A DNA stretch of 64,000 nucleotides, taken from the NCBI GenBank assembly GCA_014379625.1, contig JACMLJ010000045.1, forward strand, positions 62,001-126,000. Direction: 5' to 3'. Made by a program: the position numbers and the translations under genes. Below are positions 54,328-62,830 of the stretch, piece after piece (the first letter of the stretch is position 1; the number at the start of each line of letters is the position of its first letter). The notes below the pieces were generated by a model, which saw nothing but the letters and a program-made list of their open reading frames with translations, did no database searches and was not told where the DNA came from. Source of the DNA: Ferruginibacter sp. Its GTDB lineage: Bacteria > Bacteroidota > Bacteroidia > Chitinophagales > Chitinophagaceae.

Positions 54328-55746
54328 TTATTTCTTTAATTTCAATATTGATTTGTCAACAATTAAAACCGGGTAATCAGGAACGGGTATTTCACTGAAA
54401 ATATACCCTGTACCCGATACTTTCCAATTAGCTGCCGGAATTTCGAATGATTTACCCGTAACCAGGTCCACTAAAACCGGCTTCTTAAATTGCCCGCCTT
54501 CCACAGTAAGGGTAGTTAATTTGGGCGCATAATTATCGGATGGGCGTGCTTCACTTTGCCAGATGGTAATCAGCGATCTGCCGTTTTTAGCATATTGGTA
54601 ACTAAACATCGATTGGTCGCTACCATTGGAATGCAGTTTTACAGAAGGATTTAAAATAACCTGGTCATCAAAAAGTGAAAACACATGCTGAGCGGCTTTG
54701 TAGGCCATCTTAGGACGGTCGACAGTTTTGTCGGCATTTGTTTTAAGCAGTCCTTTTGAGTTCACCCCAACCATGTGATCGCCGGGAGCATAGGTTATGT
54801 CGCTGATGGTAAAAAGGTTAGTGGCTATACCACGACCGTGATCACCCAGCATACGGCGCAGGTCCCATTTAGCCTGTGTAAGCTCCGACCATTCAAATTC
54901 ACGCAAAGCGCCAATGGTGATAGCTTTTGGAGTGGAAGGGGCGCCATTTTCACCCTGCATAAATTGTACCTTTGGATTGTATTTCCATACCAGTGCCCGC
55001 ATTTTTTCTATTCCCGGGTAAGAGTCGTCGGGATTAGCGCTATAACCGTGGTAGGTAAATATATCTACCAGGTGATGTTTATCCTGCGCCTGCAGCTTCT
55101 TAAATAATGGTTCAATAAAATCCAGCCGGCTAACCACGCAAACCGCCATGGCCAGTAAACGGGCACTGGGTTGTTCGCTCCGCACAATTTCTGTTGTTCG
55201 TATATAAAAATCTGCAAAATCCTCCGCCGTAAATTTCTTCCCTAAGTCCGGCTCGTTCCATATCTCCCATTCAAATACCCTGTCTTTAAAATGGGCCACA
55301 AGGGCCCTTGCCCAATTGTCCCAACCCATCAAAGCTTCCGGGGATGATGGTATCCCGCCTGCCAACTGTGCATCACCGCCCCCCGCATAAATGGGATTGC
55401 CATAAGAAAGTTGCAGCCATGGTTGCACCTCCTGTGACCGGGCATCGTTCACCACACTATCCAACCATTTAAAATTGTACTGGCCTTTTTCCTTTTCGCA
55501 TTTTGCCCAGCCGGCCTGTAACCTGATCCGTTTTGCACCCAACGGCCCGAGGTATTTTTTATAAGACTGGTAATCGGTATAATCCCTGTCGAGCGTTTCG
55601 CCCCCGATTGACCAAGTACTTGATTTAATATGCTTTGCAGGGCGGGTTTTTAGTTGTCCGTATGTTTTCCATGATGGCTGAAGCTGGCCAAAACAGCCGG
55701 TAAAAAATGCAAGGCAACTAATCGTTGTTATTATATTTTTCAACAT
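54328..55746 (-). CDS. GH39/GH5-like retaining glycosidase, probably secreted lipoprotein
   Basis: The 472-residue protein has a leader with FFTGC18, perhaps a lipobox. The clan-A barrel shows GAKRIRLQAGWAKCEKEKGQYNF, then VFEWEIWNEPDLGKKF with acid/base E165 and VQFMQGENGAPS with nucleophile E266, about 100 residues apart as expected. FTYHGYSANPDDSYPG supplies the barrel His/Tyr. A beta-sandwich of about 100 residues ends it. I cannot separate GH39, GH5 or a newer clan-A family. It is followed 22 bases later by the beta-helix gene, so the two form a tight pair, separated from GH36 by a 501-base spacer. Confidence 0.8.
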   Translation of the reverse strand: MLKNIITTISCLAFFTGCFGQLQPSWKTYGQLKTRPAKHIKSSTWSIGGETLDRDYTDYQSYKKYLGPLGAKRIRLQAGWAKCEKEKGQYNFKWLDSVVNDARSQEVQPWLQLSYGNPIYAGGGDAQLAGGIPSSPEALMGWDNWARALVAHFKDRVFEWEIWNEPDLGKKFTAEDFADFYIRTTEIVRSEQPSARLLAMAVCVVSRLDFIEPLFKKLQAQDKHHLVDIFTYHGYSANPDDSYPGIEKMRALVWKYNPKVQFMQGENGAPSTPKAITIGALREFEWSELTQAKWDLRRMLGDHGRGIATNLFTISDITYAPGDHMVGVNSKGLLKTNADKTVDRPKMAYKAAQHVFSLFDDQVILNPSVKLHSNGSDQSMFSYQYAKNGRSLITIWQSEARPSDNYAPKLTTLTVEGGQFKKPVLVDLVTGKSFEIPAANWKVSGTGYIFSEIPVPDYPVLIVDKSILKLKK

Positions 55747-56247
55747 TTAATTTTTATTTTTTTGTTTTATAAAAAACGATGGTCCATCATCCAATCCGAC
55801 CGGTAAATACTTTAAAATTTTACTGGTTCGCTTAACCGAAACCAGTATCTGCGCCCCAAAACACAGTGACATACAAATGAGACAAAAGGGTTGAAATTTC
55901 AAGGCAACTGTTTGTAAGTTTCATATCCCGAATCATTTAAATTCAATATAATTGAGTTATTAATCAATAATATATAAATATAGTCAATAATCGGATGGTA
56001 TTCCCGGGGCAATTTTTTATGCCGGTTTACCATCGTTTTTACTTTCATTGTTTGATGATTTTTTTCATGGCAATTATTTTTTTTTGGTTCTTTGAAGTTC
56101 AGGCGCCTGGGCGATAAAAACTGGCAACAGGTTCTTCCTTATTTTGAGGTTGCGCTTAGTGGACCGCATTGAGTCATATTCAAATTCTCCCATTTTCAAA
56201 TTTGAATATCAGGCTTTGTCAATTTGGCAAGTTCTTATAACATACCC
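55747..56247. other. Long spacer inside the glycan cluster with A/T palindromes
   Basis: 501 bases without a recognisable gene. TTCAAATTTGAA (56195-56206) is a perfect palindrome and ATATTCAAA (56177-56185) with TTTGAATAT (56201-56209) form an inverted pair just after the downstream end of the GH-D gene. It may hold the promoter for the GH39-like/beta-helix pair, but no TAnnTTTG box is evident on the minus strand. Confidence 0.35.
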
Positions 56248-58113
56248 TTAAAATACCCGGATGATACCAGACATTGGCAGCGATATTTTCACCAACCCCT
56301 TGAAACTGATTTTACTTTTTCTGATCAAATCGCCGCTACAACTATAAATGGCAATATTGCGTGTGCCGAAATCTTTATCCAGGTCGAACACCAGCCTGTT
56401 TTGGTGCGTGCCGTTAATGATCAAACTATTTTTATTGAGGGTTTGGGGATTTAAAATGGTGGGCTGATAGGCGACCACAACAGTTTTGTCATCCAATGAA
56501 ACTTCCGACCAGCTATAGTGCGAATCGGGCCCGTAATTGAACGCTTTTCCACGGGTAAGTACGCCGTTGAATTCACGCCATTGCTGCAGCAAAAATTTAA
56601 GCATTTTTTGTTGCGATGGATTTGTATTTGCCAGGTCGGTAGAAATCTGTGGCACCGAAAGCATGGTGTGCAGCAATTGCAGGGCCGCTGCTTCGGGTTT
56701 TTCGGTTGCATTCCAGGCCAGGGGATCTGCATGTATTACCTGGTTGTTAAGGTTACGGGCATCCAGTGTACGGGTTCTATTTTCCATAATATCGTTGGGG
56801 CAATCTATTGCCCGGAACATATTGGCGTATTGCTGCAGCACCGGGTTGGTATAAAATTGCCTGAATTCTATCAACACATTCGGATTTAAGGCCTTGCATC
56901 CCGCATATATATCCGCAAGCAGTTTTACCGTGGCTTCTTCTACGCTTTCATAATCGCGGCCATTACCTGTGGCAAGTTTTTTGCCTGCAAAACGGGAGTT
57001 AAACAAATCCATAAAATCAATCTTAAAGCCGTCAATACCAGTTTCCCTCATTAAAGTAATCAAACGTTCAGAAAGGTATTTTCTTACTTCCGGAAACCGG
57101 GGATCAACCACCCAGGCTTTCGCCCAGCCGGCATTGTAGAGCATTTTATCTTTCAGCTTTTCATATATTTTAGATTGCTCACCTACCATGCTGGGACCTA
57201 CCCAAAGCATATAGTCCATGCCCATATCATGCACTTTTTTAACATGGCCCTTAAAATCCCTGAACCGCAGGGTATCTACTTCCCAATCGCCGTTGTACAG
57301 GCAATAACCAGCTTTTGCATCCTGCGCTTTTTGCCAGCCATCATCTACAATAATGGTTTCACAACCCAATTTTTTAGCTAACAATGCCTGTTGCTCAACA
57401 TTAAACGCATTTACTCCATCTGCTTTTAAAGCATACCAGGTGCAATAAAACGGCAGGTGCGCTTTTTTGGGTACATAGGCAAATGTTAAGTGGTTTTCAG
57501 TTTTCCACCACTGTAAAAGATCTTGCTGGGCTTCGTTATAATTTATGTCCCTGGCATCAAACCTTATTTTTATTTTGTAAGCCGCCATGGCTTTTGCCGG
57601 GTATTCAAACAAGCCGATCTTAACATCAAAACCTACACCGTCCCCTTCATTTTCTCCAATACTGAAGGTAACCGGGTAAACCAGTTCTGATGCAGCCAGG
57701 GTAAGGCGGTTAGTACTGTTGTTATTGACCAGCGTAAAACAAGGCTGGTCCATCATGGCCGACGTAAACATGGGCTTTGATGCAAAACTTACCGGTATCA
57801 TCCTTGATATAGGGAAGTTGTACAATGAAGTAGGTTCGCTTGTTGCAGTGGCCCCGTAAGGCGACAAATAGCTTTGTATGTCAAGGGAAGCTTGTTTAAA
57901 CTTAATAAATATTGGTTTGGGTACGGCAGTTTGCGAACCCTGTAAAGTAATTTCCATCTCATGAAGTCCGGTTTCACCGGAAGAAACTTTTACCTGCCTG
58001 GCAAAATTGTTGTCATCACCTTCAACCACCAATTTTAGATTACCCACCTGGTAAGATTGGGCAATACTTAAAACAGGTACCAAAACCAACAGCACCATTA
58101 CTATTTTTTTCAT
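56248..58113 (-). CDS. Secreted clan GH-D (GH36/GH27-type) alpha-glycosidase
   Basis: The 621-residue protein has a signal peptide ending SIAQ. An amino-terminal beta domain (about 22-195) is followed by a TIM barrel: ETIIVDDGWQKAQD, MDYMLWVGPSMVGEQ, GIDGFKIDFMDLFN with nucleophile D366, and MFRAIDCPNDIMENR with a probable acid/base D437. The GH36-like D-x-x-x pattern fits alpha-galactosidase or a related alpha-glycosidase. It could remove galactose side chains from the mannan-type substrate suggested by its neighbours. A 301-base spacer precedes it. Confidence 0.88.
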   Translation of the reverse strand: MKKIVMVLLVLVPVLSIAQSYQVGNLKLVVEGDDNNFARQVKVSSGETGLHEMEITLQGSQTAVPKPIFIKFKQASLDIQSYLSPYGATATSEPTSLYNFPISRMIPVSFASKPMFTSAMMDQPCFTLVNNNSTNRLTLAASELVYPVTFSIGENEGDGVGFDVKIGLFEYPAKAMAAYKIKIRFDARDINYNEAQQDLLQWWKTENHLTFAYVPKKAHLPFYCTWYALKADGVNAFNVEQQALLAKKLGCETIIVDDGWQKAQDAKAGYCLYNGDWEVDTLRFRDFKGHVKKVHDMGMDYMLWVGPSMVGEQSKIYEKLKDKMLYNAGWAKAWVVDPRFPEVRKYLSERLITLMRETGIDGFKIDFMDLFNSRFAGKKLATGNGRDYESVEEATVKLLADIYAGCKALNPNVLIEFRQFYTNPVLQQYANMFRAIDCPNDIMENRTRTLDARNLNNQVIHADPLAWNATEKPEAAALQLLHTMLSVPQISTDLANTNPSQQKMLKFLLQQWREFNGVLTRGKAFNYGPDSHYSWSEVSLDDKTVVVAYQPTILNPQTLNKNSLIINGTHQNRLVFDLDKDFGTRNIAIYSCSGDLIRKSKISFKGLVKISLPMSGIIRVF

Positions 58114-58414
58114 ACTATAAATTTGAAATAACTATTTTTAAAACATCGCTTACCCTAAGCAGTTGGAAAAAATTACTCCTTCAACTGAGTTCGGGATTGA
58201 TAAAGCACAATGCAGGCTGCAGGCCTGGGAATGATCCTTTTTAGCTATAATTTCACCATCCCTTTAAGTATACATTGTACCCTGCGGCACATAGGTTTAA
58301 AATAAATGCTACAGATGGCCATTGCCTCTAAAGTTTAATTGGTCCAAAGCATTTCCCGCCTGAATATTTCATTGGGTCCGGCTGAAAAATCCGGCAGCTT
58401 TGTCGCAGGGACTT
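58114..58414. other. Spacer between GH-D enzyme and Gfo/Idh/MocA genes
   Basis: 301 bases, no recognisable gene, promoter or strong hairpin. It may contain the start of a separate transcript for the GH-D gene. Confidence 0.3.
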
Positions 58415-59728
58415 TTACAATTTCATTTCCCATCCTTTTGCATAATCACGCTGCCATAAACGGGATGCTTCTTTATTGTTTTGAATGTGGCCGTTGCCGG
58501 TATCGCAATGCAATGTGCTGCCTGTGCGTTGGGCAATATTTGCCAAATGACAAAGCAGTACGCTCTTGTGCCCCTCTTCAATGGGTGCAGTTACCTGCGC
58601 GTTACCCCGGACACTTTCAATGAAATTATTAAAATGATAAAGTTCCAGGTCGCCGGTTGACGTTACGGTATTGGTAGGATCCACCGCTACTTCCGACTTG
58701 ATGCTTTTTACCAGTTTATTGGCGGTATCATAAATTTTGTATTCGCCTCCACCCGTATTTACCAGCGTGCCTTTATCACCATAAATTATAAAGCCCCGGC
58801 CACTCCCCTCTATTGGAAATGAATTGCAACTTCGGCCTTCCCAGGTTATCGCTTTTCCGTTATCAAATTCAAAGGAAGCAATCTGTGTATCGGGCGTTTG
58901 CCAGTCGTCTTTAAAGGCATACCGTCCGCCGGCCGAGGTCACTTTAGAAGGATAATCCACCCCCATGAACCAGCGGCAGCAATCTATTTCGTGGTTACCG
59001 TTGTTGCAGGATTCGCCGGTTCCCCAATTCCAGAACCAATGCCAGTTATAAGGTACGATGTTATTTTGGAATGCCTGCCGGGGTGCAGGGCCCTGCCATA
59101 GCTCAAAATCCAGGGTAGATGGCACAGGGATATTTTTGCCGACCCCAATTGTTTTACGGTTATTGGTATACCAGGCTTTACCGAGGTAGGGGTTGCCGAT
59201 AATGCCTTCTTTTACTTCTTTTACAGCAGCTATTAAGGTAGGGAATGAACGGCGTTGGCTGCCTACCTGGATTATTTTATTGTACTTATTTTTTGCCTGT
59301 ATGAGCAATTCACTTTCATAAGGGTTATGGCCGCATGGCTTTTCTACATACACATGCTTCCCATTGGCTACCCCCATCAATGCGGCGGGTGCGTGCCAAT
59401 GATCGGGAGCAGCTATCAATAACGCATCGAAATCTTTTTTGGTAACCAGTTCCCGCACATCCTTTACAAGGGTTGGTTTTTTAGCGCCTTCCTTCACTGC
59501 TGCAAACCCTTTTGCTATAGCCTTATCTTCTACATCACAGATATAGCCTACTTCTACATTGGGCAGCCCCGAAAAGGATTTTACATGATAATTGCCCCTG
59601 CTGTTAACGCCCATTACGGCTACCACCACTTTATTACTGGGGGCGTTTTTGCCAAAGATGGGAAAGTTAAGTACCGTTAAGCCGGCGGTTGCCAGCCCGG
59701 TGTTTCTGATAAATGATCTGCGGTGCAT
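58415..59728 (-). CDS. Tat-exported Gfo/Idh/MocA-family oxidoreductase
   Basis: The 437-residue protein has a twin-arginine leader (MHRRSFIRNTGLATAGLT) so it is exported folded. The Rossmann domain carries VVVAVMGVNSRGNYHVKSF and DALLIAAPDHWHAPAALMGV; the catalytic-type Lys is in HVYVEKPCGHNP. The carboxy part has NGNHEIDCCRWFMGVDYPS. It is close in look to exported glycoside-oxidising dehydrogenases and GH109-like enzymes. Adjacent DUF1080 (113 bases) supports a role in a 3-keto-glycoside route: oxidation of a glycoside at C3, followed by eliminative cleavage. Confidence 0.9.
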   Translation of the reverse strand: MHRRSFIRNTGLATAGLTVLNFPIFGKNAPSNKVVVAVMGVNSRGNYHVKSFSGLPNVEVGYICDVEDKAIAKGFAAVKEGAKKPTLVKDVRELVTKKDFDALLIAAPDHWHAPAALMGVANGKHVYVEKPCGHNPYESELLIQAKNKYNKIIQVGSQRRSFPTLIAAVKEVKEGIIGNPYLGKAWYTNNRKTIGVGKNIPVPSTLDFELWQGPAPRQAFQNNIVPYNWHWFWNWGTGESCNNGNHEIDCCRWFMGVDYPSKVTSAGGRYAFKDDWQTPDTQIASFEFDNGKAITWEGRSCNSFPIEGSGRGFIIYGDKGTLVNTGGGEYKIYDTANKLVKSIKSEVAVDPTNTVTSTGDLELYHFNNFIESVRGNAQVTAPIEEGHKSVLLCHLANIAQRTGSTLHCDTGNGHIQNNKEASRLWQRDYAKGWEMKL

Positions 59729-59841
59729 ATTTATTTTTTTAATGATTAAATTTTTATTGTTTTATTATAACCGGTTATATTTTTTGAAGGCCATAAAATC
59801 CCTGTTTTAAAGCAAGGCATTTTGGGTTGTTTGCACAATAA

Positions 59842-60555
59842 TTAATACTTCCGGATCTTAATATTCCGGAATGATACCTGGTGCCCGTGTTCCTGTAAAA
59901 GGATACGCCCTTTCTCTACCATGCCAAATACGGGTTCGGTTTTGTATTTGCTTTTTTCAACCGCAGCCAGGTATTGTGCACTACCCCTCTCGTATTCAAG
60001 TATCTTTTTTCCGTTGAGCCAGTGTTCTACATGCCTGCCCCTGCATACAATACCGGCAGTATTCCATTTTCCTAAGGCATTCATCTTCTTTTTGGTTGCA
60101 TCTGGTGGAAAAATATCGTAAAGGGATCCGCATAAATGGTTGGCGAGTTTATTGTCCGATGCGCCTATGTCATCCATCACCTGGTACTCCATTCCCAGCT
60201 TTCCGCCTTTTGTATAGTTGGTAAAAAAATACTTGATCCCGCTGTTGGCTGTTGTATCAATTAAAAAATCAACCGATAATTCAAAGTCGGAATATTCTTC
60301 CGCGGTAACTATGTCACCGCCTTTCTGGTTCTCTAAAACAGTCAGGCAACCATTGCTTATCTGCCAGCCTTTTTCAGGAAATGGTTGGCCATTGGTCTTC
60401 ATCCAGCCATTGGAAGTTGTGCCGTCAAAAAGCAAAACCCATCCCTGCTTTTTTTCTTTCGGGGTAAGTTGATTTTGGTTTTTACCCTGCCCAAAGCCAA
60501 ATACAACAAGCATACAAAAAGAAAATACGAGCGTTAGTTTTTTTATAGTATTCAT
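59842..60555 (-). CDS. Secreted DUF1080 (3-keto-disaccharide hydrolase) protein
   Basis: The 237-residue protein has a signal peptide (to about VFGFGQ) and a single DUF1080/PF06439 concanavalin-like domain: GWVLLFDGTTSNGWMKTNG, NSGIKYFFTNY, GMEYQVMDDIG, LYDIFPPDATKK, RHVEHWLNGKKILEYERG and GRILLQEHGHQVSFRNIKI. Related proteins cleave 3-keto-glycosides. It is the downstream neighbour of the GH5-like gene and upstream partner of the Gfo/Idh/MocA dehydrogenase in the same direction. Confidence 0.93.
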   Translation of the reverse strand: MNTIKKLTLVFSFCMLVVFGFGQGKNQNQLTPKEKKQGWVLLFDGTTSNGWMKTNGQPFPEKGWQISNGCLTVLENQKGGDIVTAEEYSDFELSVDFLIDTTANSGIKYFFTNYTKGGKLGMEYQVMDDIGASDNKLANHLCGSLYDIFPPDATKKKMNALGKWNTAGIVCRGRHVEHWLNGKKILEYERGSAQYLAAVEKSKYKTEPVFGMVEKGRILLQEHGHQVSFRNIKIRKY

Positions 60556-60683
60556 TTTTAATTATTTTTTTCTTATGAATGTGTAAATATTTTACAGCTT
60601 TAAATGTATGCCCCGACTTACCAACAATCCCAAATTTCAGACCTGCTGTTCACCAAAGTTTGAATGGCCGTTAAGAACAGGCA

Positions 60684-62699
60684 TTACCTGGTCAGTTGTA
60701 ATACCAATGCATCATTTCCTTTAATAGTGCATGTATTATTAAGGGGCTTATTACCGTAGAGGGCACCTGATATTTTCCAGCCGGGTTTAATAATTGCGCT
60801 GGTGCTAATATCGCCCGTACTATAATTAATCAATATCACCAGTTTCTCTTTATCGCTGAAACTATGTTCCGTAACGCCTACAAAAGGATTGTCCTGGGTA
60901 ATCACCCTTTCTTTCATAAACGGCTTTGCCATCTCTTTATAAATGTTGGCATAGGCCGGCTGGCCACTATCAAAAGCGCCCGCTAAAGTGGTTAAGTTAG
61001 ACTCGATAGGAAATGTGAGGAGATAAATAAACCCCTTGCCATAAGCTGATTTAAGAAACACGGGATTGCCATCTTCTTCTTTGGCCAACACAGTAGTTTG
61101 CATTGGATCTATCACCAGCTTTCTGGCAGACGCTGTTTTAAATTTCAGGCTATCACCCAATAATTTTGAGACAAAACTGAGGTTACCCCTGCGTTGGATA
61201 TTGATGGATATGTTTATGCCCAATGGTTCGGTAAAAGTTGGCAGGTAGGCATCATCCAATGAGATGTATAATGTTGCGCCAGCTTTTACTTTTTCAAGTA
61301 GTTTCAACCAATAATCTTTATAAAAAGGATCTATGCTTTTTAAAGAAGGCAGCAGGTACAATGGCGCATCTTTAATTTCCTGGCCTGCTTTCTGAAACTG
61401 GAAATCGAAGCCCGCCTGTTTGGCCAATACAAAACTGGTGTAGGCAATGGCCCAGTTATCCTGCCCTTCAGTTAAAATGCAAACAGCTTCCGCTTTGCGT
61501 TCCGGCAAAGTTTTAAAGGGTAGTTTATCAATAAAATTGCTGAAGGTTTTCAATTCATTCATTACCGGTTTTGGTGTGCGGTCTTCTTTTATCAGTCCCA
61601 ATTCCGCCTCCACCGAAGCATAATTGTATGGGGGATAATTAAAGCTTAGCTGGTCGTAAGCACACCACCAAAAAGTGCCTTTGCAATCGTGCGCCCAATT
61701 AGAGAATAAAGCGGTACGCGCAAAAGCGGCTTTTTCTTTTTCGCCCCCTGTCATTGGCCCCATCACGCCGGTTTCTTCAGTTAAAGCAGGCTTACCGCCA
61801 ATATCTGCATACAACCTTGTTTCTGCGGCTGCGTGTAAAACGGTGCGCATGGTGTTAATGCCATCCTGGCTGGTATATTTTGTCCATAACGAATAAGGGT
61901 GCGTTGTTAAAACATCGGTAAGTTCTGCCTGGTCAATGATACGCCAGGGTGCATTATTTTCTGCCTGCAGGCTATGCATACCAGATACTACAGGCCTGGT
62001 TTTATCTTCACTTTTAATGGCACCGGAAATAACAGACGACCAGAGATAAGCCTGCTGGTAATTATCAACCTTTTGCATCACGTTGCATTCGTTGCCAAAA
62101 TCCCAGGCCAGCACAGCCGGTTTATTTTTAAAGCGCTTTACAAAAGCCGTAACAAATTTTTGTTGCCACATTAAAGACTCAGGATCGGTTAAAATATTTT
62201 TCCCTTCCAATGCAGGCGGCACATACAACTGCCCGCTCATCCAGCCGGTAATTAAACCCACCACCAGTTTTAAATTGTACTTGTGTGCAAGGTCAGCCAA
62301 CACGTCAAAATGCTGCATTTGTGTTTCACTCATGCCATCACTGCCCGGGCCAGATAAGGGCAGTGGTTGCTCATCTTTAAAAGCGATGTATTTTTTAGTC
62401 CCCTCACCTGCGTATACCTGGTAAATAGGCTGAAAATCGGGCCACAAAGGAAACACCCGGAGCACTTTAATCCCGTTTTCAGATAACTGTTTAAAATCCT
62501 GTTCAATTATTGCAGGTTTCCAATCACGCCACATGTGGGTACCAGCGTAAGACGCCCAATAATTTACACCCACGGCGAATGTACCCTGTTGGGTAAGCAG
62601 CTTGTTTTCCTGTGCAACAGATGGGGTACTGAAGAATGAAATAAAGCTGAGGAAAATGACTGCCTGCAATGAATGTTTGAAAGCACTTATATTTATCAT
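60684..62699 (-). CDS. Secreted GH5-like glycosidase with carboxy-terminal extra domains
   Basis: The 671-residue protein has a signal peptide ending SVAQ (residue 30). The clan-A barrel includes FAVGVNYWASYAGTHMWRDW, ENGIKVLRVFPLWPDF, PAVLAWDFGNECNVM with acid/base E204, THPYSLWTKY (H267) and PALTEETGVMGPM with nucleophile E309. A further 270 residues resemble a glutamine-amidotransferase-like (EAVCILTEGQDNW... YLLPSLKSI) domain and a beta-sandwich as in GH42/GH5-type enzymes. The layout is like large beta-mannosidase/mannanase-type enzymes, but the exact family and linkage cannot be fixed. Confidence 0.85.
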   Translation of the reverse strand: MINISAFKHSLQAVIFLSFISFFSTPSVAQENKLLTQQGTFAVGVNYWASYAGTHMWRDWKPAIIEQDFKQLSENGIKVLRVFPLWPDFQPIYQVYAGEGTKKYIAFKDEQPLPLSGPGSDGMSETQMQHFDVLADLAHKYNLKLVVGLITGWMSGQLYVPPALEGKNILTDPESLMWQQKFVTAFVKRFKNKPAVLAWDFGNECNVMQKVDNYQQAYLWSSVISGAIKSEDKTRPVVSGMHSLQAENNAPWRIIDQAELTDVLTTHPYSLWTKYTSQDGINTMRTVLHAAAETRLYADIGGKPALTEETGVMGPMTGGEKEKAAFARTALFSNWAHDCKGTFWWCAYDQLSFNYPPYNYASVEAELGLIKEDRTPKPVMNELKTFSNFIDKLPFKTLPERKAEAVCILTEGQDNWAIAYTSFVLAKQAGFDFQFQKAGQEIKDAPLYLLPSLKSIDPFYKDYWLKLLEKVKAGATLYISLDDAYLPTFTEPLGINISINIQRRGNLSFVSKLLGDSLKFKTASARKLVIDPMQTTVLAKEEDGNPVFLKSAYGKGFIYLLTFPIESNLTTLAGAFDSGQPAYANIYKEMAKPFMKERVITQDNPFVGVTEHSFSDKEKLVILINYSTGDISTSAIIKPGWKISGALYGNKPLNNTCTIKGNDALVLQLTR

Positions 62700-62830
62700 T
62701 TGATTGAATTGAATTTAAAAAATTATTTAAAACCCGGTTGTTTATTCATTTTTGCTTAATGCAGTTCCGATGGCGGGGATTAAAAAGGCAATGTCCTTTA
62801 GGTTGTCTTTCCCCCTTATTTGATCCAAAC

